The notes below the pieces were generated by a model. It did not search any database. It was not told the origin of the DNA and saw only the letters and a program-made list of their open reading frames with translations. A stretch of 64,000 nt of DNA from Deltaproteobacteria bacterium. Its GTDB lineage: Bacteria; Desulfobacterota; Desulfuromonadia; Geobacterales; JAJYBI01. The stretch spans positions 124,001-188,000 of the forward strand of contig JAJYBI010000001.1 of the NCBI GenBank assembly GCA_021779095.1, written 5' to 3'. How positions within the stretch are numbered: the first letter of the stretch is position 1; the number at the start of each line of letters is the position of its first letter. Below are positions 45,101-54,112 of the stretch, in pieces. Both the position numbers and the translations under genes were made by a program.

Positions 45101-45265
45101 CTGAGGCGGGGCGAACTCGGGAAATACGTCGTATCGCGCATTGGTGAGCGCATAGATGCCGTAACCGAGAAAGAGCGCGGCAAGCGCGATGACTATGCCG
45201 CGCCGGCGCAGGGCGAAACGGACTATGGTCCCCAGAATGCCGTCATGCTCTTCTTCGGTTCTCAA
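42152..45265 (-). CDS. RND efflux permease, CzcA/CusA family
   Basis: The inner-membrane proton-driven pump of a heavy-metal efflux complex. The 1037-residue protein has 12 helices in two halves with two large periplasmic loops. FPEFAPPQVTIHTETPGFSPEQVE near residue 48 (in two blocks) is the CzcA/CusA signature, and GEVVDDAVIDVEN in helix four supplies the proton-path acidic residues. Cu/Ag versus Zn/Co/Cd specificity is not decided by what I can see. It overlaps the adaptor gene by four bases and is the last gene of the operon. Confidence 0.92.
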   Translation of the reverse strand: MRTEEEHDGILGTIVRFALRRRGIVIALAALFLGYGIYALTNARYDVFPEFAPPQVTIHTETPGFSPEQVEQLITRPVETAVSGVGGISSMMSRSVQGVSVITIKFRTGTDVYLARQKITERLSTLAGELPAGITPAITPLTSSTGTVMAIGLTAANLTPVQLRTVAEWTVRPRLLAVSGVSKVAIFGSQEQQLQVQIRPEHLIRYGLSVEDVVTAAGKSTGIEGAGFIDGTNQRITVRSQGQPLTAQEIAGTVLEHKGGANVTIGDVARVVGAPAPQIGGALINGKPGMLMVVSAQYGANTLEVTAGLDKAIAELSPAMKAEGVAMYPDIFRAASFIDTALHNVSTALIVGAVLVIIVLFLYLFDFRTAAISCTAIPLSLLGAIVIMERLGLSLNTMTIGGLAIAIGEVVDDAVIDVENILRRLRENRLLENPRPALRVVYEASVEVRSAVVYATFAVVLVFIPVLSMSGVSGRFFAPLGLAYIFSIFCSLLVALTVTPALSLVMLGAKELKGEEPPVVRWAKERYVKVIRSVERHPKAVMTVAAVLVAATLVIIPFLEGKFLPELIEGNFIIHVSAAPGTSLKETLRTGKLLSGELAKLPCVRSVAQRAGRAEEGEEARGTNASEFDLALKAMDKAKFDVAKKQIGDVVKKFPGWATSIDTFLTERIGETVSGYRAPVVVNIYGNDLNTLDQKANQAVGILSGIRGSAGVRLQAPPSAPELLVSLDKRNLVRWGFEPAQVLDAVHTAFAGKTVGQVFQGNRVFDVSVILDPEERASITNLGNLPLRNSGGTYARLSQLANVRQMPSRFAILHDGARRVQTITCRVQGRSLTSFVAEAQKALGSSLQLPPGTYIDFAGTAQEQARARRDLFVHSVLAAIGIILLLSVVTASYRNLLLLLLNLPFALAGGVFVALATGGFLSIGSLVGLVTLFGITLRNSVMLISHYEHLVSVEEMEWGLETAVRGASERLVPILMTASVTALGLLPLAVGSGAPGREIEGPMAQIILGGLVTSTALNLLIMPALALRYGRFGKITE

Positions 45266-46314
45266 TCCCCGTCCTCCTCATCCTCTCCGCCACCGCTGGG
45301 CGCCTTGGGCGTGCTCTCCGCAGAGAGGAGGGCTTGAGCGCCCCGGGTCACGACCAGGTCTCCAGAGGAAAATACGCCGGAGACGAAGTAGCCGTTTTCG
45401 ACAGGTGTCGAGGTCGGCACGTCCACCCTGGAAAAACCGGTCTCGCTCTTTTTGACGTAGGCCCAGGCTCTGTCCTGCATCCAGACGACGGCAGATGCGG
45501 GGATTACGACCCCTCTCTGCACCACCGCTGAGGGGAGCTGTGCGGCGACGTTCATCCCGGGCAAAAGAGTGCCGTTTTGGGACGGCGCAAGGTAAACGAA
45601 ACTCAACCCCTGCAGCGCCGGGTTGGTGCTGGTGGCGCGCGATACGAACCTTGCGGAGGTCGAGGCTCCCGCCGGGGTGGTGATGCGGACGCGCTGGGGG
45701 ATGCCCTTAAACGAAAGGGATGGCGGAACGGTGATCTGTACCAGCACGTCCTTTGTCTCGAAGACCCGTCTCAGTACGGGTTTGTAGCCGAAAACCCATC
45801 CCGAGATAGTCGGTCCCCATTTAAGACTGACGGCGTTCTTTGCCGATATCAGATTCCCCGATGCGGCTTTTGCGTCCGCCTGGTCCGCCTTGAACCGTGC
45901 GGCCGCGGCCTCCAGTTCCTTGTCGGAAACGTTTTTGTCGCCATTCAGTACCTTCAGCCGGGCATATTCCGCTCCGGACGCCTTGACCTGGGCCCTCGCC
46001 CTTTCGAGCGCGGAGCTTGCGGCGATATATCCGTTGTAGAGGTCGCTTAACCTGTCCGGGGCGAGTACCTCGCCATAGGCCGTCAACTTTTGTTGATAAA
46101 GGCCCGTCTTTAACGGCGTCGTCGTTATGCCGCCGGTCCGTTGCTCATCCTCGCTCACAATCACCGTATACCCCGAAAGCCGGGTAACGGTTTTCTTGCT
46201 GGCCGAACCATCGTCGCCCTTCTCCTTTGCCCCGCTTAACAGGAAAAATGCGGCAACGGTTGCCGCAATAAAAACGAATGCGGCCGCGAAGATTTTCAGG
46301 CTCCTTTTTTTCAC
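45262..46314 (-). CDS. RND efflux periplasmic adaptor subunit
   Basis: The membrane-fusion protein that links the pump to the outer-membrane channel. The 350-residue product has an N-terminal hydrophobic anchor (about residues 8-27), a short alpha-hairpin rich in Ala and Lys (residues 100-160), and beta-barrel domains (PPSLSFKGIPQRVRIT). The C-terminus is rich in Gly and acidic residues. It overlaps both neighbours by four bases. Confidence 0.88.
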   Translation of the reverse strand: MKKRSLKIFAAAFVFIAATVAAFFLLSGAKEKGDDGSASKKTVTRLSGYTVIVSEDEQRTGGITTTPLKTGLYQQKLTAYGEVLAPDRLSDLYNGYIAASSALERARAQVKASGAEYARLKVLNGDKNVSDKELEAAAARFKADQADAKAASGNLISAKNAVSLKWGPTISGWVFGYKPVLRRVFETKDVLVQITVPPSLSFKGIPQRVRITTPAGASTSARFVSRATSTNPALQGLSFVYLAPSQNGTLLPGMNVAAQLPSAVVQRGVVIPASAVVWMQDRAWAYVKKSETGFSRVDVPTSTPVENGYFVSGVFSSGDLVVTRGAQALLSAESTPKAPSGGGEDEEDGD

Positions 46315-47723
46315 TTCCCTCTCTCCTTTGCCGGACGGGGATTCGCCTCCACATTTACCGACGACGGTCCCGCTACCGCCTCCGCTGGCCGCTGGAGTGC
46401 GTCTTCCAGAGCCCTGCGCGCCTGCAGCACCCTTGAAAGAGTTTCGAGACGATCGATAGCGGCGCTCTCCAATTCCAATGATGCGCTCTCTAGCGCCAGC
46501 CGGTCCGTCTCGCCGGCCTTAAAGAGTGCCTCCGCGGCCTTTTGCCGGGTTTGTTGGACTGAATACACCGCATCGCTGGTAGCAAGCGTGTCAAGAAGGG
46601 CGCGGTACCCCGCAAGCGCCTGATCGACCTCGCCGACAACCCGCGCCTGAAGCGCAGTGAACCGTGCGGCGGTTTCTTTGCGGCGCGCCTCGGCCTCGGC
46701 AATGGGACCCTGGTTGTGGTTGAAGAGCGGAAGCGTTACGGAGAAGCCGAGGGACCACCTGTTGTCGCCCTGGTCCCACTCATAGCCGGGACCGAGACGG
46801 ACATCCGGGTACTGTTTGGCGATCTCGAGCCGCAGCGCAGCTTCGGCCGCTTCGTAATCGGAAAGGAGCGCGAGGATGTCGGAGCGGTTGGTGAGCGCCT
46901 GACGCCTCAGGTCCTGTGCGGAGGGCAGGGATGGGGACGCCTCAATCAAAAAGGAGATTTTGATTCCATCGGCGGCCTCCCGTGGCACCCCCAGTGCAGA
47001 GGCGAGTGCCACATGGGCTTCGGCGAGGTGCTTGCGGGCGCCCATCAGGAGGAGACGTGTCCGCTCAAGCGCGAGCCGCGCCCGGGTCACATCGGGAAGG
47101 GATGCCCCGCCCGCGGAAAGGCGCTTCTCTAGAAGTGTCACGATCTCCGATCGTACCGTTACTTCACGCTGCAGCAAAGGCTCGATCTCTGTCGCCGCAT
47201 AGAGGTCGAAGAAGCGGGACTCCAGACGGCTTCTTACCCGCCATGCCACGCCGGCGATGCTGAGGCGGGCCGCGTCGGATAGCTTTTCGGCCCGTGCAAT
47301 ACGGTAGCCCCGCTTTCCGGCGGTTTCTATCGGGATGTCCAGATTGAAGCCGAGAGTCCAAGGGGAGAGAGTTCCGCCGGCAGTGTCGGAATGATGCTCC
47401 GGCGCGAAGCGGAAGCTCGGGTTGGGACGCTGCCCCGCCGTAATTTTCCCGGCCTCGGCCACTCCCCATACGGCCCGCGCTGTGTCCAGGTCGGGATGAT
47501 AGTAGAAGGCCGTCAAGGTGAGCAGATGTAGGTCCCACGACTCGGGAGGCCAAGGCATGACCTTGCGATGGAGGTTCTTCTCCAGGAATTTTTTTAGCTC
47601 CGGGTTGTCCAGGGTGCGTGATTCGAAGGCGGCAGCCGTCCGCGTGGGCTCCAGCGGCCTGGGCTTGTATACGGCGCAGCCGGCGCAAAGTGTCGTAACC
47701 AGACAGAGAACGAACAGCTTCAT
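46311..47723 (-). CDS. TolC-family outer-membrane efflux channel
   Basis: The 470-residue outer-membrane factor of the efflux complex. The lipobox LCAGC near residue 15 predicts a lipoprotein. Two repeats of long amphipathic helices, with NPSFRFAPEHHSDTAGG and GPGYEWDQGDNRWSLGFSVTLPLFN, match CzcC/CusC proteins. It is the first intact gene of the operon; its ATG overlaps the TGA of a decayed histidine kinase gene, so the original operon began with a two-component system. Confidence 0.9.
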   Translation of the reverse strand: MKLFVLCLVTTLCAGCAVYKPRPLEPTRTAAAFESRTLDNPELKKFLEKNLHRKVMPWPPESWDLHLLTLTAFYYHPDLDTARAVWGVAEAGKITAGQRPNPSFRFAPEHHSDTAGGTLSPWTLGFNLDIPIETAGKRGYRIARAEKLSDAARLSIAGVAWRVRSRLESRFFDLYAATEIEPLLQREVTVRSEIVTLLEKRLSAGGASLPDVTRARLALERTRLLLMGARKHLAEAHVALASALGVPREAADGIKISFLIEASPSLPSAQDLRRQALTNRSDILALLSDYEAAEAALRLEIAKQYPDVRLGPGYEWDQGDNRWSLGFSVTLPLFNHNQGPIAEAEARRKETAARFTALQARVVGEVDQALAGYRALLDTLATSDAVYSVQQTRQKAAEALFKAGETDRLALESASLELESAAIDRLETLSRVLQARRALEDALQRPAEAVAGPSSVNVEANPRPAKERGK

Positions 47724-47989
47724 TCCAGCCTCCGTTGTGAACTACCCCTTTGGCGGTTTCCATCACGAGGAATGGCAACCGCCACTTTGAGCCCTTTGCC
47801 TCCCCCCCCCTCGCCAGGTTCCATTGCCCCGTGGTGCCGGTCGACGGCGGACGCGACGATGGCCAGGCGCGATCGCAGCAGGAGGAGTTCCCCCTGCGCC
47901 GGGAGAAACGGTCAAACACCCGCTCCCTCTCTTCCCGGGGAATGCCGGGGCCGGTGTCGTCAATCTCAACGACGGCTTTATCTATGCCA
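47720..47989 (-). pseudogene. Decayed sensor histidine kinase (ATPase domain remnant)
   Basis: On the minus strand the bases 47889-47989 encode VVEIDDTGPGIPREERERV and FDRFSR, an unmistakable G1/F box of a histidine kinase. The reading then breaks: LAIVR, VDRHHGAME and KVAVAIPRDG, all typical of the following G2 and C-terminal parts, appear in successive different frames. The final TGA overlaps the ATG of the outer-membrane channel gene. At least two frameshifts and loss of the N-terminal two-thirds make it non-functional. Confidence 0.75.
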
Positions 47990-48096
47990 TCTCGTACCCA
48001 TATTCACGATCCTCCCTGGAGGAGTATATACCCTGCTCCGATTTTTTCCTCAGGTTGTGTACGTGGACCTCCACGGCGACGAGTTCGTCGAGGCGG
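47982..48096 (-). pseudogene. Decayed response regulator (winged-helix C-terminus)
   Basis: The minus strand reads RLDELVAVEVHVHNLRKK, which matches the last helix region of OmpR-type regulators (VDVHVHNLRKK), and stops at the TAG at 47982. The receiver domain and the first part of the DNA-binding domain are missing. With the kinase remnant next to it, this is the residue of a regulator-kinase pair. Confidence 0.6.
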
Positions 48097-48105
48097 GGCG
48101 CACAC

Positions 48106-48239
48106 GGCGGATCCGCCCGTCGTGATGCAGGGCCCGTTGCCCTCGTCGTGCTGGATGGCCCGGACGAGCTCGTTCTTCTTCATCTTTCCCGGCTGCATCC
48201 CCTGGAGGCGGCGATCTCCTTGATCTGCCCCGGTTTCAT
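48106..48239 (-). pseudogene. Frameshifted SAP-like/Rho-N-type small protein
   Basis: MKPGQIKEIAAS (from 48239) and, one frame over, MQPGKMKKNELVRAIQ and EGNGPC together form the N-terminus of the small Geobacter-type SAP-domain proteins, broken by a single-base shift near 48200. The normal cysteine-rich end is lost, replaced by response-regulator sequence. It is probably not expressed as a functional protein. Confidence 0.6.
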
Positions 48240-48263
48240 CGTTCTTGCTCCGTTCTCTGTGGT

Positions 48264-49067
48264 CTATGCGTCGCCCGCCGCGCGGCGGTCTTGCAGCTGA
48301 TGGGCGGCGGAAAAATAGTGACGATACCCCTGCAGGAGTACGAGATACGAGGTGATGGCGACCGCCCCGGTAATGGCGCACATGATGGCGATCTGGTAGC
48401 GTACGGCGATCACCGGCGCCGTGCCCGAGAGGATCTGGCCGGTCATCATGCCGGGGAGGGCGACGATGCCCATGGCTGCCATGGTGTTGATGGTCGGAAT
48501 CAGCGAGGCGCGGAACGCGTTGCGGATCGCGGTGTCTGCCGACTGGCGGGCCGTGGCGCCCAGGCAGATGGCGGTTTCGATCTCTTCGCGCCGTTCCCCG
48601 ATCTCGGCAGCCAACCGCTCGGCGGCGAGGCTCGCCCCGTTCATGGAGTTGCCGATGATCATCCCGGCCAGCGGAATGAGGTAGCGGGGGGCGTACCAGG
48701 GGGTATATCCCACCACCAGGGCGCAGAAGAGGAAGGTCACCGCGCCGCAACCGACGAAGATCGAACTCCCCATGACCCGGTAGAACCCCGGCATCTTGCG
48801 GCGAATCCGCGCCCCCAGCACCTGCAGGGAGAAACCGGCCATGACCACGAGCACGAGCACCACCGGAAGCGGACGGTTGATGGCGAAGATGAAATGCAGG
48901 AGGTAGCCGACCGCGATCAGCTGCAGCCCCATCCGCACCGAGGCCCAGAGCATCTGGCCCTCCTGGCCGATCCGCTGCAGGCGGGCAAGGGCTATGGCCA
49001 GCAGGACCAGTCCATAGGCGAGCGCCAGGTTCACCAGATCCAGATTGATGACGCCCTGACTATGCAT
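48264..49067 (-). CDS. fetB: ABC transporter permease, FetB/YbbM family
   Basis: A 267-residue membrane protein with about seven helices. PLAGMIIGNSMNGASLAAERL, CLGATARQSADTAIRNAFRASLIPTIN and GIVALPGMMTGQILSG are hallmark blocks of the FetB (YbbM) family, an iron-export permease in E. coli. It overlaps the ATPase gene by eight bases. The transported ion here is inferred from family only. Confidence 0.92.
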   Translation of the reverse strand: MHSQGVINLDLVNLALAYGLVLLAIALARLQRIGQEGQMLWASVRMGLQLIAVGYLLHFIFAINRPLPVVLVLVVMAGFSLQVLGARIRRKMPGFYRVMGSSIFVGCGAVTFLFCALVVGYTPWYAPRYLIPLAGMIIGNSMNGASLAAERLAAEIGERREEIETAICLGATARQSADTAIRNAFRASLIPTINTMAAMGIVALPGMMTGQILSGTAPVIAVRYQIAIMCAITGAVAITSYLVLLQGYRHYFSAAHQLQDRRAAGDA

Positions 49068-49848
49068 GGGTACGCTCCTTGGTGTCGGGTTCTGCCAGGA
49101 ACCGGCGGAGTTCCGGGCTGGCGGGATCAGTCAGGAGCGCGTCCGGGCGCCCCGCTTCGCAGATGCGTCCCCCTTCCAGGTAGACGAGTGCGTCGGCGGT
49201 CTTTTCTGCCAGTCTGAGATCATGGGTGACGAGGATGACGCACAGGCCCTGCGATTGGCAGATCTCGCGGATGGTCCCGGCGAGCCGGTCGCCGGTCGGC
49301 CGGTCGAGGGCGCTGGTCGGTTCGTCGAGGAGAAGCACGCCCGGTCCGGTGATCAGCGCCCGAGCGAGGTTGACCCGTTGCTGCTCCCCGAGGGAGAGGG
49401 TCCGGGCATCCCGCGTCAGGAGGCCGGCCGCAAGACCCGCCAGTTCCATGGCGCGCCGCACCTCCGGACTCCCTTCCACCGGCGGCGGCACGCTACGGAA
49501 GAGAAAGGGGCGCTGCAGGTTGTCGAGGACCGTTCCCTCGAACATGAACGGCTTCTGCAGCACCATGGAGACCCGGCGGCGCAGCTGAAGCGGGTCGAGC
49601 CGCATGATATCCTCGCCCGCCAGAATTATCCTCCCCGTGGTCGGGTCGTCGAGGCGGTTTATGAGCCGGATGAGCGAGCTCTTCCCGCCGCCCGACGGGC
49701 CGACGATGGCGGTGATCTCGCGCCGGCGGGCGGAGAACGAAATTTCGGTCAGGATGGCAGTCACGTTCCCCTTGCGGTCATGACGGATCAGCCCCACCTG
49801 TTCCATGCTCACCATTTCGGGCTGTTCGATCGATTCACCTTCTGTCAT
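49060..49848 (-). CDS. fetA: ABC transporter ATP-binding protein, FetA/YbbL family
   Basis: A 262-residue ABC ATPase: Walker A GPSGGGKSSL near residue 49, signature LSLGEQQRVNLARAL, Walker B VLLLDEPTSALD and the switch histidine in VTHDL. It is the partner of the FetB-type permease next to it. AAAGGA precedes the start. Confidence 0.92.
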   Translation of the reverse strand: MTEGESIEQPEMVSMEQVGLIRHDRKGNVTAILTEISFSARRREITAIVGPSGGGKSSLIRLINRLDDPTTGRIILAGEDIMRLDPLQLRRRVSMVLQKPFMFEGTVLDNLQRPFLFRSVPPPVEGSPEVRRAMELAGLAAGLLTRDARTLSLGEQQRVNLARALITGPGVLLLDEPTSALDRPTGDRLAGTIREICQSQGLCVILVTHDLRLAEKTADALVYLEGGRICEAGRPDALLTDPASPELRRFLAEPDTKERTHA

Positions 49849-49895
49849 TCACTATTCCTTTGCTCGATTTTCCATTTCAGGGCGGAGCTGTTTTG

Positions 49896-50281
<386 letters not shown>

Positions 50282-50725
50282 TCACCCCTGCACATCGGGG
50301 GGAAGGTCCGCATCCAGTTCATCCACGTCGGACGGGGAGACCCTGAGTCCGTGAGCGCCGACCGTCCAGTGCTCCATATGCTTGTAGACGAGGACCTTGT
50401 CCTTGAGCAGCTCCCCGTGGGTGCGCACGAACAGCTCCAGGTCCTTGCGGGGCGAGATCAGCTCCACGCACAGATTCAGCGCCGTATTCGGCATGTCCGA
50501 CATCCTGCCCGATTCGATCCTCCCCTCGCCGCTGTACCCGTAGTAGGTGTGGTGCGCGGTCGCGTTGAGGATGCCGGCCTCCTTGGCGGCATGGATGATC
50601 TCCTGATACAGCGACCTGCCGAAGAGCTTCTGGCGCACGCCGTCCGGCTTTCGCTTTTCCTTGGGCGTCATGTAGATACGCAACTGGCCGATCTCCTTCG
50701 AAACAACCCTGTGACGGTGTGGCAT
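50282..50725 (-). CDS. DUF190 protein, long form
   Basis: A 147-residue DUF190 protein: GQLRIYMTPKEKRK, KLFGRSLYQEIIHAAKEAGILNATAHHTYYGYSG (in two blocks) and LNLCVELISPRKDLELFVRTHG match the family. It is longer than the crcB partner at 41.2 kb and has a histidine-rich start. GGAGGGG precedes the start at 50725. The frame is open further upstream through a ClC-like segment, so a former fusion or read-through is possible. It lies between ClC and enolase remnants. Confidence 0.82.
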   Translation of the reverse strand: MPHRHRVVSKEIGQLRIYMTPKEKRKPDGVRQKLFGRSLYQEIIHAAKEAGILNATAHHTYYGYSGEGRIESGRMSDMPNTALNLCVELISPRKDLELFVRTHGELLKDKVLVYKHMEHWTVGAHGLRVSPSDVDELDADLPPDVQG

Positions 50726-50746
50726 CGTTTCCCCTCCTTTGTCGTC

Positions 50747-51015
50747 GATTGGTTCCTGCACGTCTTCAAACACGGCGGCCGGCGTCTTCACCACGGTGAG
50801 CAGCCGTTCCCTGAACGTGGGCAATCGTTCCCGGGCAAACCTCAGGGAGGCCTCCGGCGGGAGGAGCGGCGCATCCGTCTTCGGCACCGCGATCCGCTGC
50901 GACAGACAGATCCCCGTGTGCCCGCTGAACAGATAGGCAGATAGCAGGCAACTGCTATGTACACGAGTGCATGTGAGCCGAACGGCTCGCCCCCCAGGAT
51001 CGTGCATCCCGGCGA
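50747..51015 (-). pseudogene. Probable C-terminal remnant of a ClC-family channel
   Basis: The minus strand reads GSHALVYIAVACYL in one frame and, after a shift, AYLFSGHTGICLSQRIAVPK in another. The combined sequence resembles the C-terminal part of ClC chloride/fluoride transporters followed by a soluble tail (SLRFARERLPTFRERLL). The channel body is absent. The tail stays open into the DUF190 gene. Identification is from memory of the family pattern and is moderate. Confidence 0.45.
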
Positions 51016-51047
51016 AATGGCATGGTTACCTCTCACATGTTATTTTG

Positions 51048-51075
51048 AATGTAACACCACCGGTGGGGTGGTCAA
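51048..51075 (-). promoter_or_regulatory. Promoter upstream of the ClC remnant and DUF190
   Basis: On the minus strand TTGACC (51070-51075) and TACATT (51048-51053) are 16 bases apart, with the palindrome CCACCGGTGG (51057-51066) in the spacer. The leader to the DUF190 start would be about 315 bases. I saw no fluoride riboswitch consensus in it. Confidence 0.45.
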
Positions 51076-51146
51076 CCTGACACCACGGGCCGGTTATGCA
51101 CGCATCCCGGCACCATGGGCGTGTTCACGGGAAGAGGCCGGAGATA

Positions 51147-51181
51147 AAAAAACTCCTGCCTCGGTTCCGAGAGCAGGAGTC
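51147..51181 (-). terminator. Terminator of ppc
   Basis: A stem of ACTCCTGC (51153-51160) with GCAGGAGT (51174-51181), plus an inner CTCGG/CCGAG stem, followed on the minus strand by seven T residues, 47 bases past the ppc stop. Confidence 0.9.
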
Positions 51182-51227
51182 ATCAGCTTTTGCAAGCGGT
51201 TTTGGCGAACTTCATCGCCGTAAATTT

Positions 51228-53990
51228 TCACCCCGTGTTCCGCAGGCCGGACGCGATGCCGTTGATGGTGGCTGCCAGCACGTAGTCCAGCTCGTCGCTC
51301 TCCATCCCCGCCCGCTTGCGCCGCAGCAACTCGATCTGGATCAGGCTCAACGGGTCCACGTAGGGGTTCCGGAGCCTGAGCGAGCGGGCGAGCGCCGGGT
51401 TCTTCTCCAGGAACCGGCTCTGGCCGGTTACCGCCAGGACCATCCGCCGCGTCCGGCGGTACTCCTCCGCCACCATGTCAAACACCCGCTCCCGCAGTTC
51501 CGCGTCGGGAACCAGCTCCGCATAGAGCCTCGCCAGCGGCAGGTCCACCTTGGTGAGCGCCAGTTCCACGTTCCGGATCATGTCGAGGAAGAACGGAAAC
51601 TGCGCCATCATCTCCCTCAACGGCGTAACCCCGCCGCTGAAGCTCTCCAGGGCATGACCGACCCCGAACCAGCCGGGGATGACGTGCCGGCTCTGCATCC
51701 AGCCGAACCCCCAGGGGATCGCCCGCAGGTCGGCGATGTTATGGCTCTGGGTGCGCCGCGCCGGGCGGGAGCCGATCTTGGCCAGCTCGAACTCCAGGAC
51801 CGGGGTCGCCTGTTCGAAGTAGGGGATGATGTCCGGGTTGTCGGCGATCCGCTCCCGGTAGAAGCGGTACGCCGTGTCCGACAGCTCGTCCATGGCCGCC
51901 TCCCAGGCCGGGTTGTCGTTGCCGCCGTTCCCGGATAGCGCCAGCACGTCGAGACAGGCCGCCACCATCAGCTCCAGGTTCCGCTCGGCCAGGGTCGCGT
52001 CGGAGTATTTCCAGTTCACCACTTCACCCTGCTCCGTGAGGCGCAGCGCGCCGCCGAACGCATCGGGGGGCTGGGCCGTGATCGCCCGGTAGGTGGGTCC
52101 GCCTCCCCGTCCCACGGTGCCGCCCCGGCCGTGGAAGAGCCGCAAGCGTACCTTGCACTCCGCCGCCGTCCGCTGCAGCGACCGGTGCGCCTTGTAGATC
52201 TCCCAGGAGCCGGTGAGCATCCCGCCGTCCTTGTTGGAATCGGAATAGCCGAGCATCACCTCCTGCCGTCGGCACCACGAATCCAGGTAGGGACGGTAGG
52301 CGTCCCGGGTCCAGAGGTCACGGCAGAGCTCCGGCGCCCGGCGCAGGTCCTCGATCGACTCGAAGAGCGGCACCGGCATGAGCCCCGGGTCCGCCCCGCG
52401 CGGTTCGCCGACGACGCGAATCCCGGAAAGCTCCATGAGCCAGACCAGCGACAGGACGTCCTCCACCCGACCGGCGCCGCTGATGACGTACTGCCGCAGC
52501 GCCTCCGGCGGGTACTCTCGTTTAAGCCGGGCGATGCTCCGCAGGGTATCCAGGAGACCGGCGGTCTCCGCCGACGGCGTGGCCGGCAGGCCGGACGACA
52601 CCCCCGCGCCGGCGGCCAGCTCCCGGACGGCACGCTCGTGCACCTTGGCGTGCTGACGGATATCGATGGCGTGGAGATGGAAACCGAACGTCTGCACCTG
52701 CCGCAGGATCGGGTCCACGTAGGCGCGGGCGAGCCGCTCCCCCCGCCCCGACGCGAGACCGTTGCGGATCAGGGTCAGATCGGCGGCAAAGGCGGCGGCG
52801 TCGGGATAGCCGTTTGCGCTTTCGGCGCGGGTGCACTCCAGCCGGTACCGCACGCAGGTGAGGAATTTGCGGTGGAGTTCGCAGGCGGGAAGCGCCGCCA
52901 CCACCGGTGCCAGGGAGGAGATCTCCCGCAGATAGCGGTCGAAGGCGGCCTGCAGTGCCTGGTCAGTGCCGACGCGGCAGAGGGAAGAGGTCAAGAGTTC
53001 CCGCAGCTCGGTCACCGCGTCGAGGAAGTACGCCAGGGCCGTCTCCCGCGCCATCCGCAACGCCGTCCGGGTCGATTCCGGCGTCACGAAGGGGTTGCCG
53101 TCCCGGTCGCCCCCGACCCAGGAACCGAAGCGAACCACGGTCGGCAGCTCCCGCGGAGGGATCTCCATCCCGTACACCTCGCGGAACGCCTCGGCCATCT
53201 CCGTGTAGAATTCGGGAAGGGGAATGATGAGCGATTTGGGATAATGGTCAAGCCCCATCCGGATCTCGTCGTTCACCAGCGGCCGTTCCCGGCGCACCGT
53301 GTCGGTCTGCCAGATGGCCGCCACCTCGGCGAGGATCGCGTCCTGTCCGTGCGCCGCGGCCGCCGCGGTCAAGGGGAGCCGGTCGAGCTTCTCCAGCTGC
53401 CGCGCGATGAGGCGGCGCTTGTGCAGCACCACCCGCCGCGCCACCTCCGTGGGATGGGCGGTGAATACCGGCGTCACCTCCACCCGTTCCAGGTAAGCCA
53501 GGGCATCTTTTCCGCCGATCCCCGCCTCCCGCATCCGCACAAGCGTCCCACGCAGGGAGCCCGGCTTGTCCGCGCCGCTCCCCAGACGGATCGCCCGCAG
53601 CCGTCGCTTCAGGTGGTTCGTCTCCGCCAGGTTCGTCAGCTCGAAGTAGGTGCCGAACGCCTTGACGATCTGGTAGGCCTCGTCCACCCCCATCCGCCGC
53701 ACGATCCGGACCGCCCGCTCCTGCAGCTCCCGCTCGCCGGGGAGGCCGAGGGATGTCTCCCCCTCGCCGTGTCCCAGCTTGCGGTGCCGGATCGCCAGCT
53801 GGCGCAGCTCCTCCTCCGCCTCGTACACCTTTATCCCGGCCTGCTCCCGGATCACCTCCCCCAGGAGCATCCCGAGGGAGCGTACGTCCCGCCTGAGCGG
53901 CAGCTCCTTCAGCGCGGGGTCGTCCCCCAGGAGTTCGGCCAGCCGTCCCGCCTGGTCTCCGGTTGTCCAGTACAGCTCCCGTTCCGCCAT
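51228..53990 (-). CDS. ppc: Phosphoenolpyruvate carboxylase
   Basis: Carboxylates PEP to oxaloacetate to refill the TCA cycle. The 920-residue protein has the normal length of the bacterial enzyme. VFTAHPTEV carries the catalytic histidine, FGSWVGGDRDGNPFVT and LRLFHGRGGTVGRGGGPTY (second His and glycine loop) are family signatures, and it ends with the conserved NTG. The start MAERELYW at 53990 has AGGAG upstream; an extension to 54077 is not supported. It is the counterpart of PckG at 2.4-4.2 kb. Confidence 0.96.
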   Translation of the reverse strand: MAERELYWTTGDQAGRLAELLGDDPALKELPLRRDVRSLGMLLGEVIREQAGIKVYEAEEELRQLAIRHRKLGHGEGETSLGLPGERELQERAVRIVRRMGVDEAYQIVKAFGTYFELTNLAETNHLKRRLRAIRLGSGADKPGSLRGTLVRMREAGIGGKDALAYLERVEVTPVFTAHPTEVARRVVLHKRRLIARQLEKLDRLPLTAAAAAHGQDAILAEVAAIWQTDTVRRERPLVNDEIRMGLDHYPKSLIIPLPEFYTEMAEAFREVYGMEIPPRELPTVVRFGSWVGGDRDGNPFVTPESTRTALRMARETALAYFLDAVTELRELLTSSLCRVGTDQALQAAFDRYLREISSLAPVVAALPACELHRKFLTCVRYRLECTRAESANGYPDAAAFAADLTLIRNGLASGRGERLARAYVDPILRQVQTFGFHLHAIDIRQHAKVHERAVRELAAGAGVSSGLPATPSAETAGLLDTLRSIARLKREYPPEALRQYVISGAGRVEDVLSLVWLMELSGIRVVGEPRGADPGLMPVPLFESIEDLRRAPELCRDLWTRDAYRPYLDSWCRRQEVMLGYSDSNKDGGMLTGSWEIYKAHRSLQRTAAECKVRLRLFHGRGGTVGRGGGPTYRAITAQPPDAFGGALRLTEQGEVVNWKYSDATLAERNLELMVAACLDVLALSGNGGNDNPAWEAAMDELSDTAYRFYRERIADNPDIIPYFEQATPVLEFELAKIGSRPARRTQSHNIADLRAIPWGFGWMQSRHVIPGWFGVGHALESFSGGVTPLREMMAQFPFFLDMIRNVELALTKVDLPLARLYAELVPDAELRERVFDMVAEEYRRTRRMVLAVTGQSRFLEKNPALARSLRLRNPYVDPLSLIQIELLRRKRAGMESDELDYVLAATINGIASGLRNTG

Positions 53991-54112
53991 CCATGCTCCT
54001 TCCCGTCCCTGATTATGCCCGCGGTTAAATTGTACCCGCGCAAGAGACCGCTGTCCAAACCGTAAACATTGGCACACCGCGCATCGCGCAAATTTTAGTC
54101 AAAGCCGCAGAA

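Noticed and set aside
41255..47672. GTATAC sites at 41255, 41957, 46166 and 47667
   Set aside because: They lie inside coding regions or away from promoters, and the base composition predicts several chance copies in a window this size.
50842..51036. Small ORF of 64 codons on the minus strand upstream of DUF190
   Set aside because: Only its middle looks like protein (ClC-like GSHALVYIAVACYL); the rest is arginine-rich shadow. Treated as part of the ClC remnant.
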